Assembly: GCF_018446385.1 (NCBI RefSeq)
Contig: NC_056003.1
Coordinates: forward strand, 23,681,198 to 23,745,197
DNA from: Zingiber officinale
Taxonomy: Eukaryota > Streptophyta > Magnoliopsida > Zingiberales > Zingiberaceae
DNA length: 64,000 bases
Direction: 5' to 3'
In this document: piece by piece, positions 11,886 through 21,005 of the stretch
Layout: each line of letters begins with the position of its first letter
Position numbering within the stretch: position 1 is the first letter of the stretch
Position numbers and translations under genes: made by a program
Notes under the pieces: model-generated
The model's input: only the letters and a program-made list of their open reading frames with translations
Told to the model about the DNA's origin: nothing
The model's database searches: none

Positions 11886-12147
11886 AAGACAACCGCAAGG
11901 GTGCGGCGCAGCTTCGGCGAGGATCGGGAAAAGAAACGGGAACAAGAAATAAATGAAAAAGAAAATAAATTAAAAATAAAATTAAAACATTTCTTTAATT
12001 AAATGGGTAGCCTAAACAGGCTTTCCCGGGCCCAGTTTTTATCCCCGTTAACTCGTCCATACAAGCTCCGAAAAATTCCCGAAAAATCTCCAAAAATTTC
12101 GGAAAATTTCCTTATTATTATTCTCTATTTTTTTTTGGTATTTTACA
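11886..12147 (-). repeat. 3' LTR fragment of the Gypsy relic
   Basis: On the minus strand it starts TGTAAAATACC right after the polypurine tract and runs to the hAT-1 junction, where it is truncated. Only the first 260 bp or so of the LTR remain. Confidence 0.7.
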
Positions 12148-12160
12148 TTCTCCCCCACTA
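12148..12160 (-). other. Polypurine tract of the Gypsy relic
   Basis: The minus strand reads TAGTGGGGGAGAA immediately before the LTR start. Typical of Tekay-type elements. Confidence 0.75.
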
Positions 12161-12199
12161 ATAAAAATTTGGTCCCCAAATTTCGTTATCTACCATCAA

Positions 12200-14150
12200 C
12201 AAGTACTAACAACAGGTAAAAAGTATAAATGATGAATGGAAAATTAAATCACATATCTCATGTGAAAAAATGGGGGTATTGAGCTCGGATAGTATCCTCG
12301 AGCTCTCAAGTAGCCTCCTCGTCCGAATGATGCTGCCATCCGACTTTAACCAGGCGGATAGTCTTGTTCCGCAACTGACGCTCTTTCCCGTCCAAAATCC
12401 GTACCGGAACCTCCTCATAAGGGATGTCAGGCTGAACGGGAACTGAGATATCTGTCAGCACATGTATCGGTCAGGTATGTATCTCCTCAGCATAGATACG
12501 TGGAATACATCCTGAACACCTGCCAAAGACGGCGATAGTGCCAGCCGATAAGCTACCGCTCCAATCCTCTCCATGATCTGGAACTGCCAATGTATCGCGG
12601 AGCTAGCTTACCTCTGAAGTCAAATCTCTTCACCCCCTTTCGTGGGTGAAACTCGCAGAATTACATGGTCGCCTACAGAGAACTCTAAGAGTCTCCGACT
12701 CCAGTCTGCATAACCCTTCTGGCGGTTCTACGCCTCTGACATCCTCCGTCTGATAGTACGGACCAACTCTGCCTCATGCTGAGCTCTATGAGGTCCCAAC
12801 AACTGGGCCTCCCCAACCTCATCCAGAGGGTGGGTGTCCAATAAGACCTACCATACAACGCCTCAAATGGTGCCATCTGGATACCCGAATGAAAGCTGTT
12901 GTTGTAGACGAATTCTACCAATGGCAAGTGGTCCACTCAACTGCTTCCAAAATCCAATACACATGACCTCAGCAAGTCCTCTAGAGTCTGAATGGTCCGC
13001 TTTGACTATCCATTTGTCTAAGGATGGAAAGCTGTACTGAAACAGAGCTGCGTGCCCAAGGCCTGCTGCAGACTCTGTCAAAAACTAGACGTGAACCGGG
13101 GTCTCTATCCGAAATAATAGTCAACGGGACACCACGTGATCTGATGATCTCCCGGTAAAACAGATCTACCAATCGATCCAGGGAATCAATCTTCTGGATC
13201 GCTAAGAAGTGCGCGGATTGGGTTAATCGACCAACGATTACCCAAATCGCGTTATGGCCTCGTCGTGTCATCGGCAAACTCACCACAAAGTCCATAGTAA
13301 TGTGTTCTCATTTCCACCCAGGATTAAGAATCCTATGTAATAATCCGACTAGTCTCTAGTGTTCAGCCTTCACCTGCTGACAGACAAGACATCTAGCTAT
13401 AATTTCCGCGATGTCCTTCTTCATGTCGTTCCACCAATAGGAACGCCTCAAATCTCGACACATGCGAGTCCCACCTGAGTGGATCACAAATTGAGAGCGA
13501 TGAGCCTTTTGAAGTAGCTCCTCCCTGACCGGGTGAGCTGGAGGTACGCATAATCGGCCTCGGTAATATATAATACCCGTATCATCTCGAGTGAACTCGG
13601 TCTACTGCCCGGAAGCTATTTGACTGCCAATAAATTGCAAATGCTGATCACCAGCCTGGCCTCTCGGATCCTCGTCCTGATCGACGACTAAGCAACCATG
13701 GTAAGAAGAATACCCTGCTCTGTTCGTCCCTGCTCCTCAAGGCCCAATTCGGAGAATCCTTGAATCAAGTCCGTAACCACAACTCGGTGGCAAGCCAAAG
13801 TCCCTCTAGACTTCCGGCTAAGTGCATCGGCAACCACATTAGATTTTCCCCAGGTGATAGCTAATGGTACAATCGTAATCCTTCATAAATTCCATCCATC
13901 TCCTGAAGGTAAAACCAAAATCGGAGTCGACACTAGTCTCCGCTTCAGCTCCTGGAAGCTGGTCTCGTAGTCCTCGAACCACGTGAACTTCACGCCTTTC
14001 CTGGTCAGGCGTGTCATTGGCATAACAACGCGTGGAAAACCCCCGATGAATCGTCTGTAATATCGAGCCAGACCAAGGAAGTTGCGAGTCTCCTGTATGG
14101 ACTACGACTACTCCTAACGATAACAACCTCTATCTCCTATGGAACCACGG
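12200..14150 (-). pseudogene. Gypsy pol remains: RT end, RNase H, integrase, chromodomain region
   Basis: Reading the minus strand from 14150 downward: a fused RT/RNase H end (WMEFMKDYDCTISYHLGK near 13850), then the HHCC finger of integrase (CRDLRRSYWWNDMKKDI and CLVCQQVKAEH, about 13470-13370), then the integrase core (MDFVVSLP, VIVGRLTQSAHFLAI, TIISDRD, 13295-13080), then GDHVILRVSP-like and FHVSMLRRYL blocks near 12620-12470 leading to the chromodomain region. Frameshifts and stops occur throughout. The middle of RNase H is deleted and everything upstream is missing. Confidence 0.82.
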
Positions 14151-14514
14151 TATACTCCTACTGGTGTCTGTGTGTCTCAAACATCTAACAGAAGACAACG
14201 AAAATACGCACTACCGATCTTCACATATAGACGTTTCCGTCGAAACATCTCTAGAACTATGCGAAGATGGTGTACGTGACCCACCTCGGATCAGAAATAG
14301 ATCACCACATCGTCAACAAAGACAATAGAAATCAATCCAAACATCCTAGTGATACCCAAATCATCGAGTCCATGATAACATCTAGGGCACCGCAAGCCCT
14401 AATAGTAAAACCAAGACACACAATGTCCGTATCTCAGTCATTTCTAACCATAAGATCCTCGACAATAAACAGATCTGATCACCAACGATATAAATCACCA
14501 AAGAATAGATCGTC

Positions 14515-14760
14515 CAGTGTGAGAGCAACGCTCCATCACACGAAATACCACATATGTGGGAGCAACGCTCTACCACAAGAAATCCTCCATATGTGGGAGC
14601 AACGCTCCACCACAAATAATCCGAAATATGTATCTGCAATAAATATGGGAGCAATGTTTCGCTACAAGCAATCCGCAATATGTGGGAGCAATGCTCCATC
14701 ACAAACCATCCGTAACATGTATGGGAACAACGCTCCACCACAAACAATACATAAGTGCCC
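14515..14760. repeat. Tandem hairpin repeats built on GGAGCAACGCTCC
   Basis: About six imperfect units of roughly 35-55 bp. Each has a short inverted repeat GGAGC-AAC-GCTCC (or a one-base variant) followed by accacaa and an atatg-containing spacer. Copies start near 14522, 14560, 14599, 14649, 14682 and 14723. They lie in the leader side of the Gypsy relic. ORFs read across them are artefacts of the repeat. Confidence 0.75.
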
Positions 14761-14989
14761 AAGGCACCTAACTATCTAGCTAGAGACTGCACGAGATCTC
14801 TCTACCACAGATCACTGTAGGTAGCCTAGGGTATAACAACCCAGTAAGCAAATCAAATCCATAGTCAACTCTATCATCATCCTAGTGGGTCGGTCACCCA
14901 CTAATAGGAGAATTAGTTGACAGGGTAATACCACAAATGTCATAATGTAGACATTTAACATTCTACATTCAACATAGGTAGAATCATCA

Positions 14990-15520
14990 TGATGCTACCA
15001 ACTATACACCTGGCACACGTGCACACACAACATATGTATGATCGACATAATCCTCCAATTAGTACACACCAAACATACTCACAACAAAGGTATAACCAAA
15101 GTGATACCTCCAACAATGCATATCGAACTCGTGTGCACATATCAATATAGGTATAATCGACAATACACCTCAAACAACACTCACATGACATATATACATC
15201 TATGTCAAGAGTATAATCAACGTAATACTTCTAACAAATCATAATCGACACGTGTGTACACACAAAACAAATATAATGAACAAGATACCTCAAATATTAC
15301 ACCGAACACGTCTACACATATCACAACTCAGATTAAATCGATAAGATACCTCCAATAAAACACTCAAACACATGTGCACATTTCACAACATAGATTTAAT
15401 CGACAAAATACCTCCAATAAACCAATCAGACCACTCGGGTATAATCTACTAGAAACTCACAACAATCATAACTAGAAAAGTACACCCACTACATGAAATC
15501 AGACCGTCCATCATAACACT
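14990..15520. repeat. Degenerate tandem repeats of about 80 bp
   Basis: Units share cacgtgtgcacatatcacaac-like and tataatcgacaagatacctcc-like blocks, spaced about 75-85 bp, with roughly six recognisable copies. The array continues on the far side of element C at 21006. Short 60-80 aa ORFs in it are not credible genes. Confidence 0.65.
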
Positions 15521-15525
15521 CCTAC
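15521..15525. other. Target-site duplication of element C, left copy
   Basis: cctac at 15521-15525 is repeated at 21006-21010 immediately outside the right end of element C. Confidence 0.75.
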
Positions 15526-15700
15526 TTTTGGTGCAACCTTAGGTCAAGGTTGACCTGGGTGACCCGACTCGAGTTGACCTGACTCGAGGTATATTTTGAT
15601 GTTTGACAAGAATAGAGAAGTTGTATTTTGATGTTTGACAAGAATAGGAACTTGGGGGATTGTGGGTGCAACCTTTGGTCAAGGTTGACCTGGTTGACCC

Positions 15701-16516
15701 TGTAAGACCGATGCGGCCGGCTAGAAGGGGGGGTTGAATAGCCCGGGGAGGTTGTTAATCCAAGGATGAAGATCGCACTAAGAGCTCCTTCAGGCGGAGA
15801 AGCCTCGTTTACAGCAGTGTAAGCACAGAAAAACAGAAGCTAATCTAAACAGTGGAAGCACACAAGTGTTGTTTACAATTTCTGAACTGATGAAAAGCTT
15901 CTGGACCAAGGCTGTATTTATAGCCTTGGTTGGGGCGCCTGGAAACCTGGGAGGGATAAATTTTATCCCCAACGTTCAGATCGAGATAATTCTCGATCTG
16001 GTCAACATTACTGTTCCGGGCGCCCCGGCGCCCGGACCAAAGTCAACATAGTTGACTTTTCATCCGGACCGCTTCTGGTTCGGTCCGCCGGTCCGGTTCT
16101 TCCGCTCGGATCTGCTCGTTTGGGTGATCTCGCCTTGGAAAAGGGCTCACCGAACCCAACTTCCGGTCTTCTCGGCGTGCTTCCCTCGGCTTCTCGTCCC
16201 TCGGATCGCCGCGGTCCACCAGCGTCCTCATCCGCAGTCTTCGTCCCTCGGTCGTCGACCTTCTCGCTAGTCGTCTCTTGCTCCCGAGCAATCTTCCGCT
16301 CGGCTTTCGTCCCTCGGAACCACCGCGCGCTTCCGCCGGTGTACTCTTCCACAGCGCCTCGTCCCTCGGACGCACAGCGTGCCGTCCTTCTCGCTAGCTG
16401 CGTCTTCCACTCGAGTACCTGTGTTCCTAAGCTCCTGTACACTTAGACACAAGGTTAAATACACAGGACCTAACTTAACTTGTTGATCACACCAAAATAA
16501 CCTTGGGGTTCCAACA
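15701..16516 (-). repeat. 3' LTR of the gag-only element
   Basis: 816 bp, against 884 bp for the 5' LTR. The difference is several short deletions, mostly in the GC-rich part at 15940-16400. On the minus strand it runs from TGTTGG to TTACA. Confidence 0.9.
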
Positions 16517-16530
16517 ATCTCCCCCTTTTT
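16517..16530 (-). other. Polypurine tract of the gag-only element
   Basis: The minus strand reads AAAAAGGGGGAGAT directly before the 3' LTR start. Confidence 0.85.
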
Positions 16531-17117
16531 GGTGTGATCAACCCAAGTTAAGCTAGGGTTAAAATAAAATTGAATTAAGTAAATTAACTTAAATTGCAAA
16601 AAGATAGAAAAAAGAATTAAATTCTATCTACCTCCCCCTAGACTTATACTTTCCCTTCTCCCCCTTTGATCACAAAAAAAATGGGGTTCCAAGAAAAATA
16701 ATCTAAGGGTTAAAGACTTAGAAAAAATATTTCTAAAAAAAATCTAAGTTTTTAAGAAATTTAGAAAAATTTTCTAAGTAATTAAAGCTGAGATTTCTAG
16801 TTTCAAGAAAAAAAGTTCTTAACTTAGGAAAAAATAATTTTTGAGAATATTTCTAAGTATAAAAATAAAAAAAATTCTAAGTAGGTAAATTGAAATAAAA
16901 TGTTTTGAATAACCTTTTTCAAGCACTAATTAATTCTTGTATTAATGCTTCATTAGTAAGTTAATTAAACATTTATTTCAATATTTTGGCTTCCAGGTCG
17001 TGGCGAGGCACTAGGCCTTCTTGGTTATTGGAGCAACAACCACTTCCTTAGACAAAGCCTCATAAAGAAATTCTTTATTTAATTTTCTCACTTAAAGCGC
17101 TAATTTTACTTTTAAAA
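16531..17117 (-). other. Non-coding tail of the gag-only element
   Basis: About 590 bp between the gag stop and the polypurine tract, mostly AT-rich without ORFs. It contains the box at 16988-17095 that matches the Tork-like LTR at 544-650. Confidence 0.75.
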
Positions 17118-18575
17118 TTAATTTAAGCATGATTTAGGAACCCAATATAGGTTCCAACCTACTGGATTAACTAAAAAGTTTTTAGGGACATATTTTCTAG
17201 AGATATTTTTAATTTGTCCCTGGTGATATCTATAATACCAATTCAAATTATTGAACCTTCTAAAATTGGTTTTAGATGAGCAAGCAGAGTTTTTCAAATT
17301 TTCTACTTGAAAAATTAAATTTTGAATTTCTAATTTTAATTTTTCATTTTCTAAATTTGATTTATCTAGCATTTCTAACGGACAAGATGTAGCTAATATT
17401 GCTTTTAAATCTTTATTTTCATTTTCTAATTTGCAGCAATCTTTTGTTAAAATTTTAATGAATTTAAACATTTTATTAGGAGGAAGAGATCGTACCTCAC
17501 TTACCTTGTCGATCTCGTTGTCGGTTTCTCCCCCTGAACTGCTGCTCTCTTCGGACGTGGCTCCCCCTTCATTGATGCTTTCGATGCTCATTTCGGAAGA
17601 GCTTGATTCGCAGTCGTCGTCTTGATGACTCGCCATTAACGCGAGCCCGGAGAACTCCTTGACTTCTGATTCCGACGACGTATCGTCCCACGTCGCTTTT
17701 AGGGCCTTGCGATTTTGGATAGGCTTCTTACCCTTGTCCTTCCCGTTGTTCTTCAGTTTAGGGCAATTGTCCTTGACGTGCCCTTCTTCATCGCAATGGT
17801 AGCAGCGGATGGTTCTTTTCTTTCTTCCCTGCGGATGGTTAGATTTCCTAGATTTACAAATATTTTTAAATCGTCTTACCATCATTACCATTTCCTCGTC
17901 GTCGAGAGAAGATTCTGACTCAGGTTCGTCTCTCGAAGCTTTAAGGGCGACATTATTCTTGGGCTCCTTCGGACCTGCACATCTTGACTCATGCACTTCA
18001 AAAGTTGAAAAGAATTCGTCTAATGAAATTTTTTCTAGATCTTTTGAAATGTAAAAGGCATCTACTAGTGATGCCCATTTTGAGTTTCTAGGAAAGGAAT
18101 TTAGGGCATACCTTAGCGAATCTCGGTTACTTACCTCTTCTCCGAGATTCGTAAGTCCAGTGATGAGATCCAGAATCCTCGAGTGTAGATGTGCAATTGT
18201 TTCACCTTCTTCAAATCGGAGGTTTGTAAGCTGGTTACGAAGTAAATCCCGTCTTACAAGTTTGGCTTCGGATGTTCCTTCGTGTAACTCAAGGAATTTA
18301 TCCCAAAGCTCCTTTGCCGAGTTGTAGGTACCGACTCGATTGACTTCTTGTGTTGGAAGTACACTTAGCAGATGAAATTCTGCTTTCTTGTTTGCCACGT
18401 GGTCAGCCTGCTCCTTCTTTGACCATTGATTTCTTGCTTTGCCCTCTGGTGCTTCATAGCCAAATTCCATTGTTAGTAATAAATCATAATCTGTTTCAAG
18501 AAATACCTCCATTCGCTTTTTCCAGCTAGCGAAGTCCCCTTCGAATTTTGGTGCGTGGATGTTGGATCCGGCCAT
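17118..18575 (-). CDS. SIRE-type Gag, 485 aa, intact
   Basis: A single open frame. Residues 1-60 hold the gag N-terminal block (KFEGDFASWKKRMEVFL) and residues 70-200 the UBN2-like core (SAKELWDKFLELHEGTSEAK and following). A Ser/Glu-rich linker and a basic stretch lead to one zinc knuckle CX2CX4HX4C (CYHCDEEGHVKDNC) around residues 260-275. An acidic Ser-rich region follows, then a predicted coiled coil (about 385-430, KLENENKDLK and NLENEKLKLEI). The C-terminus NWYYRYHQGQI...VPKSCLN is typical of SIRE gag. It packages element RNA into virus-like particles. The ATG is the first after the PBS, 42 bp away. No pol follows, which defines the element as non-autonomous. Confidence 0.9.
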   Translation of the reverse strand: MAGSNIHAPKFEGDFASWKKRMEVFLETDYDLLLTMEFGYEAPEGKARNQWSKKEQADHVANKKAEFHLLSVLPTQEVNRVGTYNSAKELWDKFLELHEGTSEAKLVRRDLLRNQLTNLRFEEGETIAHLHSRILDLITGLTNLGEEVSNRDSLRYALNSFPRNSKWASLVDAFYISKDLEKISLDEFFSTFEVHESRCAGPKEPKNNVALKASRDEPESESSLDDEEMVMMVRRFKNICKSRKSNHPQGRKKRTIRCYHCDEEGHVKDNCPKLKNNGKDKGKKPIQNRKALKATWDDTSSESEVKEFSGLALMASHQDDDCESSSSEMSIESINEGGATSEESSSSGGETDNEIDKVSEVRSLPPNKMFKFIKILTKDCCKLENENKDLKAILATSCPLEMLDKSNLENEKLKLEIQNLIFQVENLKNSACSSKTNFRRFNNLNWYYRYHQGQIKNISRKYVPKNFLVNPVGWNLYWVPKSCLN

Positions 18576-18616
18576 CTTGTTGCTTCGTTCGGCGGTTAGT
18601 CCTCCTGAAGCGCCTC

Positions 18617-18629
18617 GGCTCTGATACCA
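18617..18629 (-). other. Primer-binding site of the gag-only element
   Basis: The minus strand reads TGGTATCAGAGCC, 13 bases complementary to initiator tRNA-Met, two bases from the LTR end. Confidence 0.9.
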
Positions 18630-18631
18630 CT

Positions 18632-19515
18632 TGTAAGACCGATGCGGCCGGCTAGAAGGGGGGGTTGAATAGCCCGGGGAGGTTGTTAATCCAAGGATGA
18701 AGATCGCACTAAGAGCTCCTTCAGGCGGAGAAGCCTCGTTTACAGCAGTGTAAGCACAGAAAAACAGAAGCTAATCTAAACAGTGGAAGCACACAAGTGT
18801 TGTTTATAATTTCTGAACTGATGAAAAGCTTCTGGACCAAGGCTGTATTTATAGCCTTGGTCGGGGCGCCTGGAAAGGTTCCGGGCGCCCTGGGGGGGAT
18901 AAATTTTATCCCCCAACGTTCAGATCGAGATAATTCTCGATCTGGTCAACATTACTGTTCCGGGCGCCCGGAAGGGTTCCGGGCGCCCCGGACCCCGAAA
19001 GTCAACACAGTTGACTTTTTCATCCGGGACCGCTTCTCTGGTTCAGTCCCGCTTCGGTCCGGTTCTTCCGCTCCGGATCCGCTCGTTTGGGTGATCTCTG
19101 CCTTCCGGAAAAGGGCTCACCCGAACCCAACTTCCGGTCTTCTCGAGCGTGCTTCCCTCCGGCTTCTCGTCCCTCGGAATTGCCGCGTGTTTCCTTCTCG
19201 TCCGCCAGCGTACTCATCCGCAGTCTTCGTCCCTCGGTCGTCGACCTTCTCGCTAGCTGCGTCTCTTGCTCCCCGAGCAATCTTCCGCTCCGGCTTTCGT
19301 CCCTCGGAACCACCGCTCGCTTCCTTCTCGTCCGCCGGTGTACTCTTCCGCAGCGCCTCGTCCCTCGGACGCACAGCGTGCCGTCCTTCTCGCTAGCTGC
19401 GTCTTCCACTCGAGTACCTGTGTTCCTAAGCTCCTGTACACTTAGACACAAGGTTAAATACACAGGACCTAACTTAACTTGTTGATCACACCAAAATAAC
19501 CTTAGGGTTCCAACA
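18632..19515 (-). repeat. 5' LTR of the gag-only element
   Basis: 884 bp, from TGTTGG at the high-coordinate end to TTACA at 18632 on the minus strand. It has GGGCGCCC palindromes (18864-18893 and 18960-18995), a second GGGGGATAAA/TTTATCCCCC inverted repeat near 18895-18920, and the TATA hairpin at 18835-18862. Long ORFs on both strands at 19000-19500 are GC-rich by-products. Confidence 0.9.
18835..18862 (-). promoter_or_regulatory. TATA box inside a perfect inverted repeat
   Basis: Arms GACCAAGGCT and AGCCTTGGTC pair perfectly around the 8 nt loop gtatttat, whose minus strand with the next bases reads TATAAATA. The left LTR keeps the same structure with 9 bp arms (15905-15930). Likely the core promoter; the hairpin is unusual. 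Confidence 0.75.
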
Positions 19516-19540
19516 GACCCGACTTGAGTTGACCTGATTC

Positions 19541-19765
19541 GGGAAAAGTCCAAGTATGGAGACTTGGCACGGAAAGGTCCAAGCAGGGAGCTTGGCACGG
19601 GAAAAGTCCAAGTATGGAGACTTGGCACGGAAAGGTCCAAGCAGGGAGCTTGGCACGGGAAAAGTCCAAGTATGGAGACTTGGCACGGAAAAGTCCAGCA
19701 GGAGGCAGGAAAAGTCCAAGCAAGGAGCTTGGCACGGGAAAAGTCCAAGTATGGAAGCTTGGCAT
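19541..19765 (+). repeat. 58 bp tandem repeat of CCAAG-N8-CTTGG hairpins
   Basis: Full units begin near 19541 and 19599, a third is slightly rearranged from 19657, and a partial one is near 19737. Each unit has two half-units, ccaag tatggaga cttgg and ccaag cagggag cttgg, both short stems. Long ORFs here (up to 242 aa on the minus strand) are periodic translations of the repeat. Confidence 0.88.
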
Positions 19766-19769
19766 GGGA

Positions 19770-20050
19770 GGTCGGGAGGGCTCGGTAGCTCGTTCTGTGG
19801 ATGGAGTGGGAGGGCTCGGTGGCTCGTTCTCGGGACTAGGTCGAGAGGGGCTCGTGCTCGTTCTCCGGACGAGGTCGGAGAGGGCTCGGTAGCTCGTTCT
19901 CGGACTAGTCCGAGGAGCTCATAGGCGTTGGACCGGACGTGGAAGTCGAGAGGGCTCGGTAACTCGTTCTCTGGACTAGGTCCGAGAGGGCTCGGTAGCT
20001 CGTTCTCCGGACTAGGGTCGGAGAGGGCTCGGTAGCTCGTTCTCTAGATC
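19770..20050 (+). repeat. Degenerate tandem repeats of about 38 bp in the C LTR
   Basis: About seven copies of gagagggctcggtagctcg followed by ttctccggactaggtcg, with indels. Part of the U3-like region of element C. Confidence 0.75.
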
Positions 20051-20079
20051 GGAAGGCTTTAGGGTTTAAGGTTGGGAAA

Positions 20080-20418
20080 TTGGATCGGTCTGGCGGCCGA
20101 TCGGTGATCTATGGGTATACGGATCGGTCTGACCGATCCGATGTCGATTCTCCTTTGTGGGTCATCTAATCGGTGCGGTGACCGATCGGTAACAAACAGT
20201 TGGGAGAAGGAATAGGAGGATCGGTGCGTGGACCGATCCACTATCTTTGATCGGTTCCGCAGACCGATCGGGGCTCGCAACCAACTCTGTGAGAGTTGGG
20301 ATCGATCTGGGGACCGCAGTGAGCCACTGATCGGTCTCCTGACCGATCAGATCCGTCCTGGATCGATCAGGGTGGAGCCTGATCGGTCCAGGTCTAGCCG
20401 TTGAGTCACAACGGCTAG
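20080..20418 (+). repeat. Palindrome array GATCGGTC/GACCGATC plus a long stem
   Basis: About a dozen GATCGGTC or GACCGATC motifs, often as inverted pairs. The array is followed by a perfect stem with arms CTAGCCGTTG and CAACGGCTAG (20394-20418) separated by 5 nt. The TATA box is 35 bp further on. Confidence 0.8.
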
Positions 20419-20452
20419 ATTTCTGTGTCTGTGTCTTCTTCTTCGCAGGTTC

Positions 20453-20460
20453 ATATAAAT
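20453..20460 (+). promoter_or_regulatory. TATA box of element C LTR
   Basis: ATATAAAT, downstream of the palindrome array and followed by a short leader. Confidence 0.55.
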
Positions 20461-21005
20461 CTAGACAGAGAGGCCTCTAATAAAGAAGCTGATTTCTTTT
20501 TGATCCTACGATCTGAGCTTTGCTGAGCTCTCCACTGCTGAAGCTTCGTGTGAGCTTCCCTCGGCTGGACTCCAACTGATCAGTTGCTGCTGTTGTTGGC
20601 ATCCGTGAAGTGGTTGCTTCATCACCAGTCGACGAGAAGGCAAGCAAACTAGTGTTTTTACATTCATATTGTTCTTGGCTTCTTGCTTTATCTTTGTACT
20701 CCGATCTTGCTATTGCAAGAGAGATTGTGGCGAGGTTTCTCCACCCAAAAGGAGTTTTTATTAGCCGGTTTTCCGGGGTCTCATCCACCGACGGATTGAT
20801 AGGATTCGTCCACCTTACGGACACGCCGAGGAGTAGGAGTATCATCTCCGAACCTCGTTATATCGTCACGTTTGAGGTTTGATATTCTCCTGTTTCGTTT
20901 CTATCTTTTATTTCCGCTGCACTAACTAAAATTGTAGGAAGAAACGTGAATTTGGGGTCGGCTATTCACACCCCCCCTCTCTAGCCGCATCCGAAGGTCC
21001 TAACA

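Larger units (their letters stand above)
15701..19515 (-). mobile_element. Complete gag-only non-autonomous LTR retrotransposon
   Basis: A 3815 bp element with all parts needed for mobilisation in trans: two LTRs (15701-16516 and 18632-19515), PBS at 18617-18629, a single intact gag ORF (18575-17118), a polypurine tract at 16517-16530, and a perfect 5 bp duplication gaccc (15696-15700 and 19516-19520). There is no protease, integrase, RT or RNase H. This layout matches the known class of terminal-repeat retrotransposons with a GAG domain (TR-GAG). The gag is SIRE-like, so a SIRE relative is the likely helper (inference). Confidence 0.9.
15526..21005 (+). mobile_element. SIRE-type element C, collapsed to LTR material
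   Basis: Bounded by a cctac duplication. The left end (15526-15645) is an LTR start (TTTTGGTGCAACC, against TGTGGGTGCAACC), followed by a purine tract ending cttgggggat (15650-15660). A second LTR then starts at 15661 and ends CCTAACA at 21005. All coding sequence between a truncated 5' LTR and the 3' LTR has gone. The gag-only element (15701-19515) is inserted 40 bp into the second LTR; without it that LTR is about 1.5 kb. Confidence 0.75.
15661..21005 (+). repeat. 3' LTR of element C, split by the gag-only element
   Basis: LTR pieces at 15661-15700 and 19516-21005. It contains a 58 bp tandem repeat of hairpins (19541-19765), a degenerate array of about 38 bp units built on gagagggctcggtagctcg (19770-20050), a GATCGGTC/GACCGATC array (20080-20390), a TATA box at 20453 and a C-rich tract near the end. 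Confidence 0.78.

Noticed and set aside
14267-14779. 170 aa ORF and its opposite-strand 126 aa shadow
   Set aside because: Both cross the GGAGCAACGCTCC repeats; periodic translation, no domain, opposite strand equally open.
14515-15520. Regularly spaced repeats resembling a CRISPR array
   Set aside because: Units and spacers are both degenerate, the context is a plant Gypsy element, and there are no cas genes.
19020-19748. 242 aa minus-strand ORF with a repeating protein pattern
   Set aside because: The periodic pattern is the translation of the 58 bp tandem repeat and the adjoining LTR; both strands give similar ORFs.
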